A DNA stretch of 64,000 nt from an uncultured Prevotella sp. Its GTDB lineage: Bacteria; Bacteroidota; Bacteroidia; Bacteroidales; Bacteroidaceae. The notes under the pieces are model-generated. The model was not told the origin of the DNA. It saw nothing but the letters and a program-made list of their open reading frames with translations, and did not search any database. Of the stretch, positions 54,226-63,200 are shown in pieces (positions within the stretch are counted from its first letter, which is position 1; each line of letters begins with the position of its first letter). The position numbers and the translations under genes were made by a program. Where the stretch lies: NCBI RefSeq assembly GCF_900549175.1, contig NZ_URNN01000001.1:1-64000 (forward strand), written 5' to 3'.

Positions 54226-54498
54226 TCATGTGTCATGCCGCTCAAGATATTCTTGCATCGCCTCATTTACAATATCACGTAAGGACATTCCTTTCTTGAT
54301 GGCAAGGTACTTCATCTTTGTGTGTATGCTTTTGTTGATAAGGAAGTTGCAGTGTACCGGCACTTCGGTAGCCACTGATACGGAAACAGATGTCTTTGTT
54401 TCCATGGGCTTCTGTTCCTTTGCCGGCTTTTGGGTGGAGGAAAGTAGTCCGTTGAGACCGCCTTTCATTCCTTCTTTCAATAATTCTCTTTTGTTCAT
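54226..54498 (-). CDS. Ribbon-helix-helix-like partition partner
   Basis: The 90-residue protein has a flexible polar first half and a C-terminal segment (about 46-86) with VPVHCNFLINKSIHTKMKYL and GMSLRDIVNEAMQEYLERH, typical of ribbon-helix-helix DNA-binding proteins. It follows parA by 7 bases and is the likely centromere-binding partner, in place of a ParB. The TACTA repeats around the pair are candidate binding sites. Confidence 0.75.
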   Translation of the reverse strand: MNKRELLKEGMKGGLNGLLSSTQKPAKEQKPMETKTSVSVSVATEVPVHCNFLINKSIHTKMKYLAIKKGMSLRDIVNEAMQEYLERHDT

Positions 54499-54505
54499 AG
54501 TTATG

Positions 54506-55261
54506 CTATTTGAGGTTCAACACTTCTTTTGCCAACGACATATAATCATTGGCACCATTGGATTTTGGATTGTACTCAAAGATGGTCTTGCCGTTGATGG
54601 GTGCTTCCGCCAAAGCCACATTGTCACGGATGATTGTCTTGAAGACTTTCTCGTGAAAACTGTCATTGACGATTTCCCTCACACTTCGGTTTAAGGTCTT
54701 GCGCCTGTCAAACTGGGTGATGACGATGCCGCCCACTTTCAGACATGGGTTAAGCCGTTCCTGAACAATGCGGATGATGTCCATAAGTTTTGCCATACCC
54801 CTCATGGCAAGATACTGCGCCTGTACGGGGATGATAATGTAGTCAGCCGCCGTGAGGGCATTCAATGTAAGCAAGCCCAATGACGGAGGACAGTCAATAA
54901 TGACATAATCAAAGGGCTGTACGGCAATGGCTTTGACGATAAGTCCTTTCAATATCAGTTCTCGCCCTGGTTCGCTGATAAGTTCAGACTCGGCAGCAGA
55001 GAGGTCAAGGCATGAGGGCGAGAGCGTGATGCCGTTCTCCAACTTGGCCAACGGCAAGGAATAATGACCGCTCATTGCACCATATACGGTTTGCTCTTCC
55101 TCAATGGATAGTCCAAAAGCCTCGGTCATATTGGCTTGTCCGTCCATATCTATCGCCAAAACATGTTTCTTTTTCAGTTGCAGGGCTGCTGCAAGATTTA
55201 CGGCGGTCGTGCTTTTCCCGACACCGCCCTTATGGTTCAAGATTGAGATTATCTTTGTCAT
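54506..55261 (-). CDS. parA: ParA-family partition ATPase
   Basis: The 251-residue protein has the deviant Walker A motif NHKGGVGKSTTAVNLA (8-23), a switch DMDGQANMT (about 38-46) and VIIDCPPSLGLLTLNAL (about 118-134). It moves plasmid copies over the nucleoid and, with the downstream ribbon-helix-helix protein, keeps the element in dividing cells. Its presence suggests a plasmid or an element with a replicating stage. A TACTA-rich region lies before its start and probably serves as operator or centromere. Confidence 0.9.
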   Translation of the reverse strand: MTKIISILNHKGGVGKSTTAVNLAAALQLKKKHVLAIDMDGQANMTEAFGLSIEEEQTVYGAMSGHYSLPLAKLENGITLSPSCLDLSAAESELISEPGRELILKGLIVKAIAVQPFDYVIIDCPPSLGLLTLNALTAADYIIIPVQAQYLAMRGMAKLMDIIRIVQERLNPCLKVGGIVITQFDRRKTLNRSVREIVNDSFHEKVFKTIIRDNVALAEAPINGKTIFEYNPKSNGANDYMSLAKEVLNLK

Positions 55262-55264
55262 AAT

Positions 55265-55385
55265 GTGATACTATTGTTAGTGAATACTACTTTGCTACTC
55301 TTAGTATCTGCTATTCGTAGTAAGGTAGTGTCTCCTACTATACTACGAACAACAGTTACTATTTTTAGTCAATACTACTATCATA
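55265..55385. repeat. TACTA repeat cluster between ssb and parA
   Basis: Seven TACTA/TAGTA units lie within about 120 bases, including GTGAATACTAC at 55280-55290 and a doubled TACTACTA near the ssb end. The density suggests iterons or a partition site. Confidence 0.5.
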
Positions 55386-55808
55386 TCAGAAGGGCAAGTC
55401 CTCACTCTTGTCCTGCGGTGCATCGGCTGGCGGTTCGGGAGTGCTGCCCTCGGCATTGACTGCCTTTCGTGCCTGTGCAGCAGTGCTGTCGGTTGCTTCT
55501 TTCTTGCCGACATTGACAAAGGCGATAGAGTCAGCAATGATACTGTGCTGGATATGGCTCTCGCTGTTGCGGTCTGTCCAAATGGAAGATGTCAGCGTAC
55601 CCTCAACAAGTACCATGCGTCCCTTTGTGAGGTATTCAGCCAGTCGGATATGGTTCTCCTTGCTGCTTTTTACCCTTACCCAAGTGGTGATATTCATTCC
55701 CTTACTGTAGTCGTCCACGGCAATGTCAACAGCCATGAATGTTCCATGTGTTCCTGTGATGACGCGGCTGTCCTTGCCGATACGTCCGATAGTGTGAATG
55801 TAAATCAT
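55386..55808 (-). CDS. ssb: Single-stranded DNA-binding protein
   Basis: The 140-residue protein has the OB-fold of bacterial SSB. It opens MIYIHTIGRIGKDSRVITGT, then MNITTWVRVKSSKENHIRLAEYL and KGRMVLVEGTLTSSIW. The acidic C-terminus ends DLPF, the SSB tip that recruits partner proteins (usually DDDIPF in bacteria). Conjugative elements often carry their own SSB to protect the entering strand. It follows the gene at 55859 on the same strand. Confidence 0.9.
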   Translation of the reverse strand: MIYIHTIGRIGKDSRVITGTHGTFMAVDIAVDDYSKGMNITTWVRVKSSKENHIRLAEYLTKGRMVLVEGTLTSSIWTDRNSESHIQHSIIADSIAFVNVGKKEATDSTAAQARKAVNAEGSTPEPPADAPQDKSEDLPF

Positions 55809-55858
55809 AATGTTATTTTGTTAGTGGCAAGTTGGTTAGGCTTGCCGTTACCTTGTTT

Positions 55859-56089
55859 TCAATATCCTTTCTTAGTCTGCCTTGTGTTGGCGACAAATGA
55901 CTTGTTGCTGCCTGTGAGACTGATAGAGCCGCAATTCACGAAATCCCCGTCCGCATAGACTTTGTATTTCTGTCCGCTGACCTTGTGTCCCTGTTTCATG
56001 CGCTCCCGCATCCATTTCTTGGCTGCGGTTAAGGCGCAAAAGGTCTCGCTCTCCCTGGTACTCTCATCATATACGATGCACTGTGTCAT
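55859..56089 (-). CDS. Small basic protein of unknown function
   Basis: The 76-residue protein is basic and strand-rich, with TQCIVYDESTRESETFCALT at the start and ISLTGSNKSFVANTRQTKK near the end. It is soluble and of unknown family. It lies 12 bases after the next gene upstream and about 50 bases before ssb, so it probably shares their transcript. Confidence 0.6.
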   Translation of the reverse strand: MTQCIVYDESTRESETFCALTAAKKWMRERMKQGHKVSGQKYKVYADGDFVNCGSISLTGSNKSFVANTRQTKKGY

Positions 56090-56101
56090 ATTTGTTTCCT
56101 C

Positions 56102-56677
56102 CTATCTCCATGTCCTAATGTTTGACGTCACATAGTCCAACTGACCGCCAAATATGTCGCTTGGCTCTATTCCGTATTGCTCGCCACGGTCTTGCTTGTC
56201 ATCACCGATAAGAGACAGGTTGCCGTCGGCATCCACCCGTGCGACATTGATTACAATATCGCAAGGCTCGTCAAAGAGATAACCAGCCACAATGGGGTGC
56301 TCTCCCTCAAAATGCACCTCAAAGCCGCCGTTAACCTCTTCACCATATTTGCGGAGAGCCGCTTTCAGTTCGTCCTGCTCACGGCCTTTCAACTCCTGAA
56401 GCTGTCCGTGGATGGTGAGGTCTTTCAGTTCCGCCTCTCGTTTGGTGTGGTTCGCCTCGCCAGTCTTTCGGTCGATGTCGAACTTGTGGTAAACCACAGG
56501 AACATGGTCTGTGGAAGCGGCAAGCCATGTGATGTTATTCACAGAGAAGCCCTTTCTGGAGAGGAACTCCTCAATGTCAGAGCCGATAAGATGGTCGGCT
56601 ACGTCAAGATACTCGATGCGTGCGTCAGCATCATGCAGGATGATAATCTTCATTTCCTTATTTTTTAAGTGATACAT
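56102..56677 (-). CDS. Acidic protein of unknown function
   Basis: The 191-residue protein from the ATG at 56677 follows an AGGAGGG ribosome site 11 bases before it. The methionine at 56653 (MKIIILHDADARIEYLDVAD) is a good alternative. The longer open frame begins inside module M4 and is unlikely. The C-terminal half is rich in D and E, with FEVHFEGEHPIVAGYLFDEP. No domain is recognised. It is the first gene after module M4 and probably belongs to the ssb group. Confidence 0.6.
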   Translation of the reverse strand: MYHLKNKEMKIIILHDADARIEYLDVADHLIGSDIEEFLSRKGFSVNNITWLAASTDHVPVVYHKFDIDRKTGEANHTKREAELKDLTIHGQLQELKGREQDELKAALRKYGEEVNGGFEVHFEGEHPIVAGYLFDEPCDIVINVARVDADGNLSLIGDDKQDRGEQYGIEPSDIFGGQLDYVTSNIRTWR

Positions 56678-56685
56678 TTTTTTCT

Positions 56686-56864
56686 TTCCCTCCTTTCGAG
56701 ACCTTTCAGCCTGTAAAGGGATATTTTCTGCTTTTTCAGGCCGCAGGAAAAGACATAAAGACAAATTATGTGTGAAGAATACTCTTTTCCGTGGAAAAGG
56801 AAGATTGTTCACAGTCCGGGACCGCAAGCAGAATTTGACGATTGTCTCATAGCGGCTAATTTTG
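56686..56864. promoter_or_regulatory. Divergent leader/promoter module M4
   Basis: The minus-strand leader carries ATCCC, CAGGCTGAAA and AGGAGGGAAAG (56686-56721). Upstream are CTTTTCC/GGAAAAG (56784-56799) and TGTGAA/TTCACA (56771-56813). The plus strand has TTTG (56834-56837), 19 bases and TAATTTTG (56857-56864), an exact promoter match. Confidence 0.65.
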
Positions 56865-56869
56865 CAGGA

Positions 56870-57856
56870 AATATGCCTGTCACAGTGCTGATTGGAAGAA
56901 TATCTATGTAATCAATACAAGAGAAAAAATCATATATATAATAAAGGTGGAACGCAGAACTAAAAATGAATGGGTGGGCAGTGAAGCAGTCTCTGGTCTG
57001 CTGTACCGACATAAGACGAGTATGTTGAAAGTACGTGATGCAAGCCATCGAAGCGTCAGCCTTGATGGCTTATGGCATGGACAGGTAATTTTCTCGTGTT
57101 GGTACTTCGGCATACTGTCATCGTTGGCTAATATCAACTTGTTGACATCAGCCAAGGGTGTCTGTATGACGACAGACCCTGTGACGCTCCGCAAAGGTGT
57201 GGGGCATAGCCGTATAATGAAGGAGTACTGTCTTACTGTATATAAAAGATAAGAAAGGTGAGAGTGAAGCATGGACATCCAAGAACTCGCTTGCCTTCAG
57301 ACAAGCATGTTCTGTCCTTGCCTTGATCCACAAGGATAAATTGCAAGTAGCAGACTTGTATGCCACCTGCAACTTACCTTTGTGGACAAGCACTTTCACC
57401 AATATATAAAAGGAGATTTTTGTATTAGAAAAGGAAAAGAATGATACAACAGTCATGGGTGGGCAGTGAATCGGCCGCAATATCGCCAGGTAGAACATCA
57501 GGACAAATGGACAGCCGGCAAGGGACACAAATCTTTGAAGCCTTGGCTTCGACAGCTTGTGGCACAGACGGCCGTCCTTTCGCGTTCTGCCCTTAGCATA
57601 TAGTCTTTCTTGGGTCATAGCGATTCAATCGCCATAAGCCAGGAATGTCTGTATGCCAACGATATTGGTGACGCTTCGCAAAAGGTGGGACGCAGCGATA
57701 AAACAAGAAGCGACAGCATAGCTGTATATAACAGAAAGGACACATAGTGTAAAAGTGGTATTCTTATGTATGGACAGGGTAAACTTGGCAGCCCATGCCG
57801 ACTTCCCTTTGAATGAGAGTCACGGCATGGACTGCGTTGTCAGTCATTGCGGCTTG
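56870..57856 (+). ncRNA. Candidate long structured RNA with two collinear modules
   Basis: About 1 kb without a supported gene follows the M4 rightward promoter. Modules at 56971-57250 and 57456-57740 share TGGGTGGGCAGTGAA, GTGACGCTYCGCAAA and CTGTATATAA at a constant offset of 485-487 bases. Both carry a hairpin at the same place: AAGCCATC/GATGGCTT in the first and GAAGCC/GGCTTC in the second. Between them is a long imperfect stem (57327-57386). A CCATGCCG/CGGCATGG hairpin lies at 57793-57830. It may be a long RNA, a replication origin or a single-strand origin. Confidence 0.5.
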
Positions 57857-58144
57857 TCAGTCTTCAAAAGTCCATTCCGATATATTAATCTCTTCACCGT
57901 CTGTAATGCCATTGATAGGGTCACAGACGAATGTGCCGAAGAAGTTTACAGCCACACAGCCCCTTTTCAATGAGGCAGGTTCGCCCCCATCATCATCAGT
58001 ATGCCTGATTTGATACCATTCCTTGTTTGACGGCAGTGTATCAACCGCAATTCTAAGGTCGATAAACTCGCCCCTGACAGAAATCCCATTTTCCAACACC
58101 AGTAACATTGGTGTCTTGTCCTCGCTGTTGTAATTGAATGTCAT
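57857..58144 (-). CDS. Small LPD28-like protein
   Basis: The 95-residue protein has PMLLVLENGISVRGEFIDLR, then WYQIRHTDDDGGEPASL and AVNFFGTFVCD. The pattern recalls the small LPD28/DUF4313-like domains of mobile-element proteins, but I am not certain. It is acidic and soluble. It lies 19 bases after the next gene on the same strand. Confidence 0.5.
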   Translation of the reverse strand: MTFNYNSEDKTPMLLVLENGISVRGEFIDLRIAVDTLPSNKEWYQIRHTDDDGGEPASLKRGCVAVNFFGTFVCDPINGITDGEEINISEWTFED

Positions 58145-58163
58145 ACTCCTAAATTTTATATGA

Positions 58164-58565
58164 TTATTTGTTCAAGTGTTTTATCGGCTGGGCGTTCTCG
58201 TCCGTCTCGTCGTACTCATACGTCGTGTCCTCGTCCTCGTATTCAAGCTCGTCGTATGAGACACGGATATGCCGCCTGTGATAGAGAGCCGCAAATGTAC
58301 TGATTATCTTGTCCGTAAGTGCCTTGCTTTCAGAAAAGACGAAATGAAGTTCCTTTGTCATATAGTCAAAGTCGAAATCTGCCATTTCTCCCTTATAGCG
58401 GTCATCAGTATTGTATATCGCCACGGAAACATAGTCCTCCGTGCCGCTTTGTAGCTCTACAAGATGTCCGTAGCATGTGAAACTCATGTTGTTGCTCTCG
58501 CTTGTTGTAACCTTGTCTATCAGCTTTTCGATAAACTTGTAGGTCTTGTTCCTTTTCCTTGTCAT
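58164..58565 (-). CDS. Acidic protein of unknown function downstream of module M5
   Basis: The 133-residue protein from the ATG at 58565 starts MTRKRNKTYKFIEKLIDKV. The longer open frame runs through the leader and is unlikely. It has alternating strands and helices (MADFDFDYMTKELHFVFSES) and an acidic tail with DEDTTYEYDETDENAQ. The family is not recognised. It is the first gene after module M5 and probably shares a transcript with the LPD28-like gene. Confidence 0.6.
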   Translation of the reverse strand: MTRKRNKTYKFIEKLIDKVTTSESNNMSFTCYGHLVELQSGTEDYVSVAIYNTDDRYKGEMADFDFDYMTKELHFVFSESKALTDKIISTFAALYHRRHIRVSYDELEYEDEDTTYEYDETDENAQPIKHLNK

Positions 58566-58599
58566 TGTATAAACCGTTTTTTTTGTGAAACTTTTTGTT

Positions 58600-58981
58600 T
58601 TCCCTGTTTTCGGCTTTAATCCTGCCGTCAGGGATTTTACGGATGCCAACACACGGTCATCGGAACAGCATCATGCGGCGGCTTTTCCTGACAATTACAC
58701 TCCGCATGGAGGAAGAATTTGCAGGAAATGCACTTCAAGCCATCGACATCATGCGGCGATGACAGACCTTTGCATCCGATAAATCCTGACGGCACGCACA
58801 AGCATTAAGAAATTTCAAACGGTATTGGAATAGCTTTATACAGTAAGGTTAAAAGTCAAATACAAAAGGCAGAATTGTTTATAGAAGAGGTTTTTTACAT
58901 GTAAAAACTACTTCATTCTGCTCTAAGTTCATATTTTCTTTGAAAAAAGTTTGGCTGTCTGAGATTTTATTACTAACTTTG
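58600..58981. promoter_or_regulatory. Divergent leader/promoter module M5 with a long hairpin
   Basis: The leftward leader has ATCCC, CGGC/GCCG and AGGGAAAAC (58600-58634). A long hairpin follows: GCAGAAT/ATTCTGC (58869-58921), GAAG/CTTC and GTTTTTTAC/GTAAAAAC. The rightward promoter is TTTG (58950-58953), 20 bases, TAACTTTG (58974-58981), and serves the Abi_2 gene. Confidence 0.65.
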
Positions 58982-58987
58982 CACCCG

Positions 58988-59071
58988 AAAAAGAAGATTC
59001 TCGGTTTATGCCGAATCAAAGATAACAGAACCCGTCTGCATCCCGGAGACCTGCAGGCGGGTCACTTTTTT
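58988..59071 (+). ncRNA. Candidate leader RNA of the Abi_2 gene with intrinsic terminator
   Basis: A transcript from the M5 promoter would carry two hairpins. The first is GATTCTCGG/CCGAATC (58996-59017). The second is ACCCGTCTGCA/TGCAGGCGGGT (59030-59062), followed by six T. The RNA would end 12 bases before the Abi_2 ATG. It could be a premature-stop leader or a small RNA partner of the HEPN protein. Confidence 0.6.
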
Positions 59072-59082
59072 ATAAAACAGGT

Positions 59083-60012
59083 ATGGAAAATCAGAAACCA
59101 CGTAATATAGAGGAACAGATTCGCTTGCTTCGTGACAAGGGCATGAATTTCTCAGATGATGAAGAGCGTGAGGCAAAGGAGTGTTTCTCACGTATCAGCT
59201 ATTTCCGTCTGAAATATTATTGGAGAGACTTGCTGGATGCGGATACAGATGGAGATTTCATTGAAGGAACCACCTTCAGTGATGTTATCCGGCGGTATGA
59301 TTTCGACCATCAGCTGCGCCTTATTCTTTTTGACGCAATAGAAATAATAGAAGTGGCATTGCGTTCAAAGGTGATTAACCACATGTCGCAAGCCGCAGGT
59401 AATGGATTATGGTATTTGGACTCCTCTCTTTTTGAGAACAGTGATTACCATGAAGATTTCGTTTACGACTTAAAATATGAATTTGGAAGAAGTACGGAAC
59501 CTTTTGCCAAAGAATATATAGACAGTCATCCCAATTGGGACGAGGAGTCTTTTGACGGTGACAATCCGGATGCGTGGAGGATAATAGAGGTGGCAACATT
59601 CGGTACTCTTTCCAAGATGTACAAAAACCTTAAGTCGCAGCTTCCGCAGCGTTCCGCAATAGCCAACGATTTTGGACTTTACTCAGTAAAAGACCTTACA
59701 GGCTGGCTTGAGGCGATTTCTCTGATGCGTAACATCGTGGCGCACCATTCCAGACTATGGAACAGGACGCTTGGAAAGAAAGTAACCAATCCAAGAGGCT
59801 TACGTGACAAATGGCTAAACTCACCATTGACAGAAAATCAGAAGAACAGGCCATACGGCTTCATCGTGGCTATGCTGTATCTCTGCAATGCTGTCTGCCC
59901 CGACAATAAAATAAAGAATAAGATTCTTGATCTGATAAGTGCCAATCAGAACATTCCTTATCAGAGGCTTGGTTTTATTGGAAATTGGAAGGACGATCCA
60001 ATATGGAGGTAA
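59083..60012 (+). CDS. Abi_2 (AbiF/AbiD-like) HEPN defence protein
   Basis: The 309-residue protein matches the Abi_2 family. It begins IEEQIRLLRDKGMNFSDDEE, has YFRLKYYWRDLLD (about 43-55), and carries the HEPN RNase motif RNIVAH (216-221) in SLMRNIVAHHSRLW. Proteins of this family cause abortive infection and are thought to cut RNA. It is a rightward gene in a leftward block, so it is probably cargo. The promoter drives a short structured leader that ends in a terminator just before the ATG, so expression may depend on readthrough or on an RNA antitoxin. Self-restraint would be needed for a toxic HEPN RNase. Confidence 0.8.
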   Translation: MENQKPRNIEEQIRLLRDKGMNFSDDEEREAKECFSRISYFRLKYYWRDLLDADTDGDFIEGTTFSDVIRRYDFDHQLRLILFDAIEIIEVALRSKVINHMSQAAGNGLWYLDSSLFENSDYHEDFVYDLKYEFGRSTEPFAKEYIDSHPNWDEESFDGDNPDAWRIIEVATFGTLSKMYKNLKSQLPQRSAIANDFGLYSVKDLTGWLEAISLMRNIVAHHSRLWNRTLGKKVTNPRGLRDKWLNSPLTENQKNRPYGFIVAMLYLCNAVCPDNKIKNKILDLISANQNIPYQRLGFIGNWKDDPIWR

Positions 60013-60207
60013 AAGCCGTCTGTGATGGTTTGCAAAAGGCTTTTCCCTGAAATAGTAGAAAGGAGGATGTATAATAAGGTAAACGCAGGACAGATGTCAA
60101 GCCATAAAAGAGATTGTCCGTAAGGACCGGATAAAAAGTATAAAAGTGAGGTCCGTTACAATCCTTGCCACGTTCCATGCGGACACTTTGTATGTGTAAA
60201 GAAAATC

Positions 60208-60240
60208 CCCTCTGCCCGGTTATCACAACCAAACAGAGGG
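60208..60240 (-). terminator. Terminator after the giant helicase gene
   Basis: CCCTCTG pairs with CAGAGGG. On the minus strand it is followed by GATTTTCTTT. It lies about 25 bases after the leftward helicase gene. Confidence 0.6.
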
Positions 60241-60264
60241 AGAAGGTTAAATATGAAGTAACAA

Positions 60265-63200
60265 TCATGCCACCTTTTCTGCGGCTTTAATTTCCGTTTC
60301 CGGCTCAGAACTTGTTTCGGGCTGCTGTTCCGTCTTGTTCAAATCCGCCTCAATCTTCCTTTGCAGCTCCTTGCATTCCAGTGTGAGCCTTGCCAGCTCG
60401 TCCGCCTTGTCCCACTCTCTGCTGACAATTTCCTGTAATGTCGGTAACTCGCTTTCCAATTTCCCGATGCGGTTCTGCTGTTCTTTCAAGAGTACAGGCA
60501 GCTTTTCAAGCGTAATCCTTGGATATTGAGCGGACTCAACAAAGCCCAATGGCAGTGCGCCGGATAAACCGTAACGGTATTTCAGTCCGCTTATGCCCTC
60601 CACAAAGAACGAATTATGGTCGAACAAGCCCGTGAGGTTGGTCTCGCTGTGCACCAAAAGGTTCAATCCCATGTAGCTGCCTATGGTCTCATATACACCG
60701 CTGCGGTAAGTCTTTGATATGCGGTGCAGCTCACGTCCTGTCTCCTCTGCCGTAGTCTGTTGCATATTCAACAACAGTGTCACGGCTTCACCGTTATATG
60801 AGCTGATATATTCCAAATCCTGCCTCATGCGCTCTGCCGTGCGGCTTACTTTCTCTATCTCCTGCCTGTTTGCGGCAATCTTCCGCTCCGCCTTTATGCG
60901 GCTCTTCTTGAATATAGCCTGCTCTTTCTCCAGCTGCATGATTTTGTTGTCGAGTTTCGCCTTGTTCAGCAGGTCTGTATTGCCGGAAAGTATAGCCACG
61001 AACTCTGCAAAGTTCATTCCACTGTCCTCGTCCATGCTGTCCTCGTCGATACGGCGCACGGCTATCGTGCCGTTGTTTATCTGGTTGATGAACATTTGCT
61101 TGTTCTTTAAGAGATTGAACTTGTAAGCGTCAAGTGTCTTTTCCGTGCCGTAGATTACTACATCCACTACATTGCCGCCCCACAGTTTCACGGTGTTGCC
61201 CTTTCTCACGGCTCTTCCGTTGCGCTGCTCCATGTCGGCAGGTCGCCAAGGTATTTCAAGGTGATGCACCGCAACGGCTCTTTTCTGTGCGTTCACTCCT
61301 GTACCTAACATGGTGGTTGAACCGAAAAGCACCCGTACCTTTCCGCTGTTCATGTCCTCGAAAAGCCGCTTTCTCGCCCTCTCGGTCTTAGCGCACTGGA
61401 TAAACTGTATCTCGTCAGCCGGAATACCCAACCGCACCAGCTTGTCCTTGATGTCGCTGTAGATGTTCCACTCGCCGGGCTTGTACGTTGAAAGGTCGCT
61501 GAACACGAACTGTGTGCCACGGTTGGCATTGGAGCGCACATAATAGTCATGGATTGTCCTTGCGCATATTGATGCCTTGTTGTTCGCATCGTCAGTGAAC
61601 TTGCCACCCAACAGGCGCATGTCAAGAGCCATCTTGCGTGCCACGTTTGTGGCAATAAGCATCTTTGCCTTGTCGAGATTATCAGGTTCGGGTGTGTCAA
61701 GTCCCAAGTCATCCCATTGTCCGCTGTTGGCAAAGGAGACAAGCCGTCCTATCATTTCCTCCTGTGCAATGGTGGGAGCGTGTGAGAGGAAACGCACATT
61801 CTTATCCGGCACGTCAAGGTTTATCATGTCGGCGGTTCTGTAATCTGTGATTTCACGCAGGAACATAGCCAGTTCCGGCACTTTAATATAGGTACGGAAA
61901 CACTCTTTTCTCTTGATTGCTCCTGTCACGTTCAGCTCGTAGTCTGCCGTTTTCTTCGTGAATATCGCCGCCCATGCGTCAAAGCAGCTTATCTGCTGTC
62001 TCTGCAGTTCCCTTGGACGCAGATACTTGAACATCACATAAAGCTCGGTCAGTGCGTTCACCACTACCGTACCCGACAGGAATGTTGCGCCAAGGTCTCT
62101 GCCGTTGCGGTTCTGAATGTCACGAATGGCAAACAGCATGTTCATTGCCCTTTGCGAGCCGCGCGTGTTCCCGATACCTGCAACCCTTGTGTGCCTGGTC
62201 TGAAACATTAGGTTCTTAAAAAGATGGCACTCGTCTATGAATATGTGGTCGATACCCATAGAATGAAAGTCCACGGTATCGTCCTTACGGCTCTCAATCT
62301 TCAAGCGGAGTTCGGCAAGTTTGGCTGTAAGGTTCTGCTTCCTCTGTTCAAGCCCCTTTTGCATTTTCCCGCTGCGGTAACGCATGGTGCTTTTCTCCAG
62401 CACTTCAAGACTGCGCTCCACATCGGCAAGCTCCTCTGTGAATATCTCAATCATCGTCTCCTCCGACTGCGGTATCTTTGAGAACTGGTCATGTGTCATA
62501 ATTATACAATCCCAGTTGTTGTTCTTTATCTTTGAGAACACCTCCTTGCGGTTGGATGGTGTGAAGTCCTCCTTGCCGGGATATAGCACCTTTGCCGTGG
62601 GGTATGCCTTGCGGAATGTGTCGGCTATCTCATGCACGTTGGCTTTCAGTCCTATTATCATCGGTTTCTGAACCAGTCCGAGCCGCTTCATTTCATACGC
62701 CCCTGCACACATTATCATGGTCTTGCCTGTTCCCACCTCATGCCAGCAGATACCGCCGCCAAGTTGCTTAATCATCCAAATGGCATCTTTCTGTGACGGA
62801 TACAGGTCATTGTAGGGGAACTGCTCAAAGGACAGTCCGGGGAATGTCTGTGCCGAACCGTCATAGTGAGAACGAACATAGCAGTTGAACCGCTCATTAT
62901 ATACCCGTACAAGCTCGTCACGCTCCGCTATCGGTCTGTTGTCAAGCCATGTGTTGAACTTGCTGCGGATTTCCTGTATCTTGGTGGCTGCCTCCTGTAT
63001 TGCTTCTTCATCGGGCACACGCACCTTTTCACCGCCACGGTAAATCTCCTTGGTTATTTCGGGCACGGTGTCTTGAAGTGCGAACACAAACAGGTCTTCA
63101 CCGTTGTAGCTGCGCACGGAATAGGTGTTATATGCGATTGGGGAATATCCCTGCAAGCGAACAAGGTAGGTGTCGTTCACATCGAAGTACATCACGCTTG

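Noticed and set aside
55265..55385. CRISPR array
   Set aside because: The TACTA units are short and irregularly spaced, without full-length repeats or spacers, and no cas genes are present.
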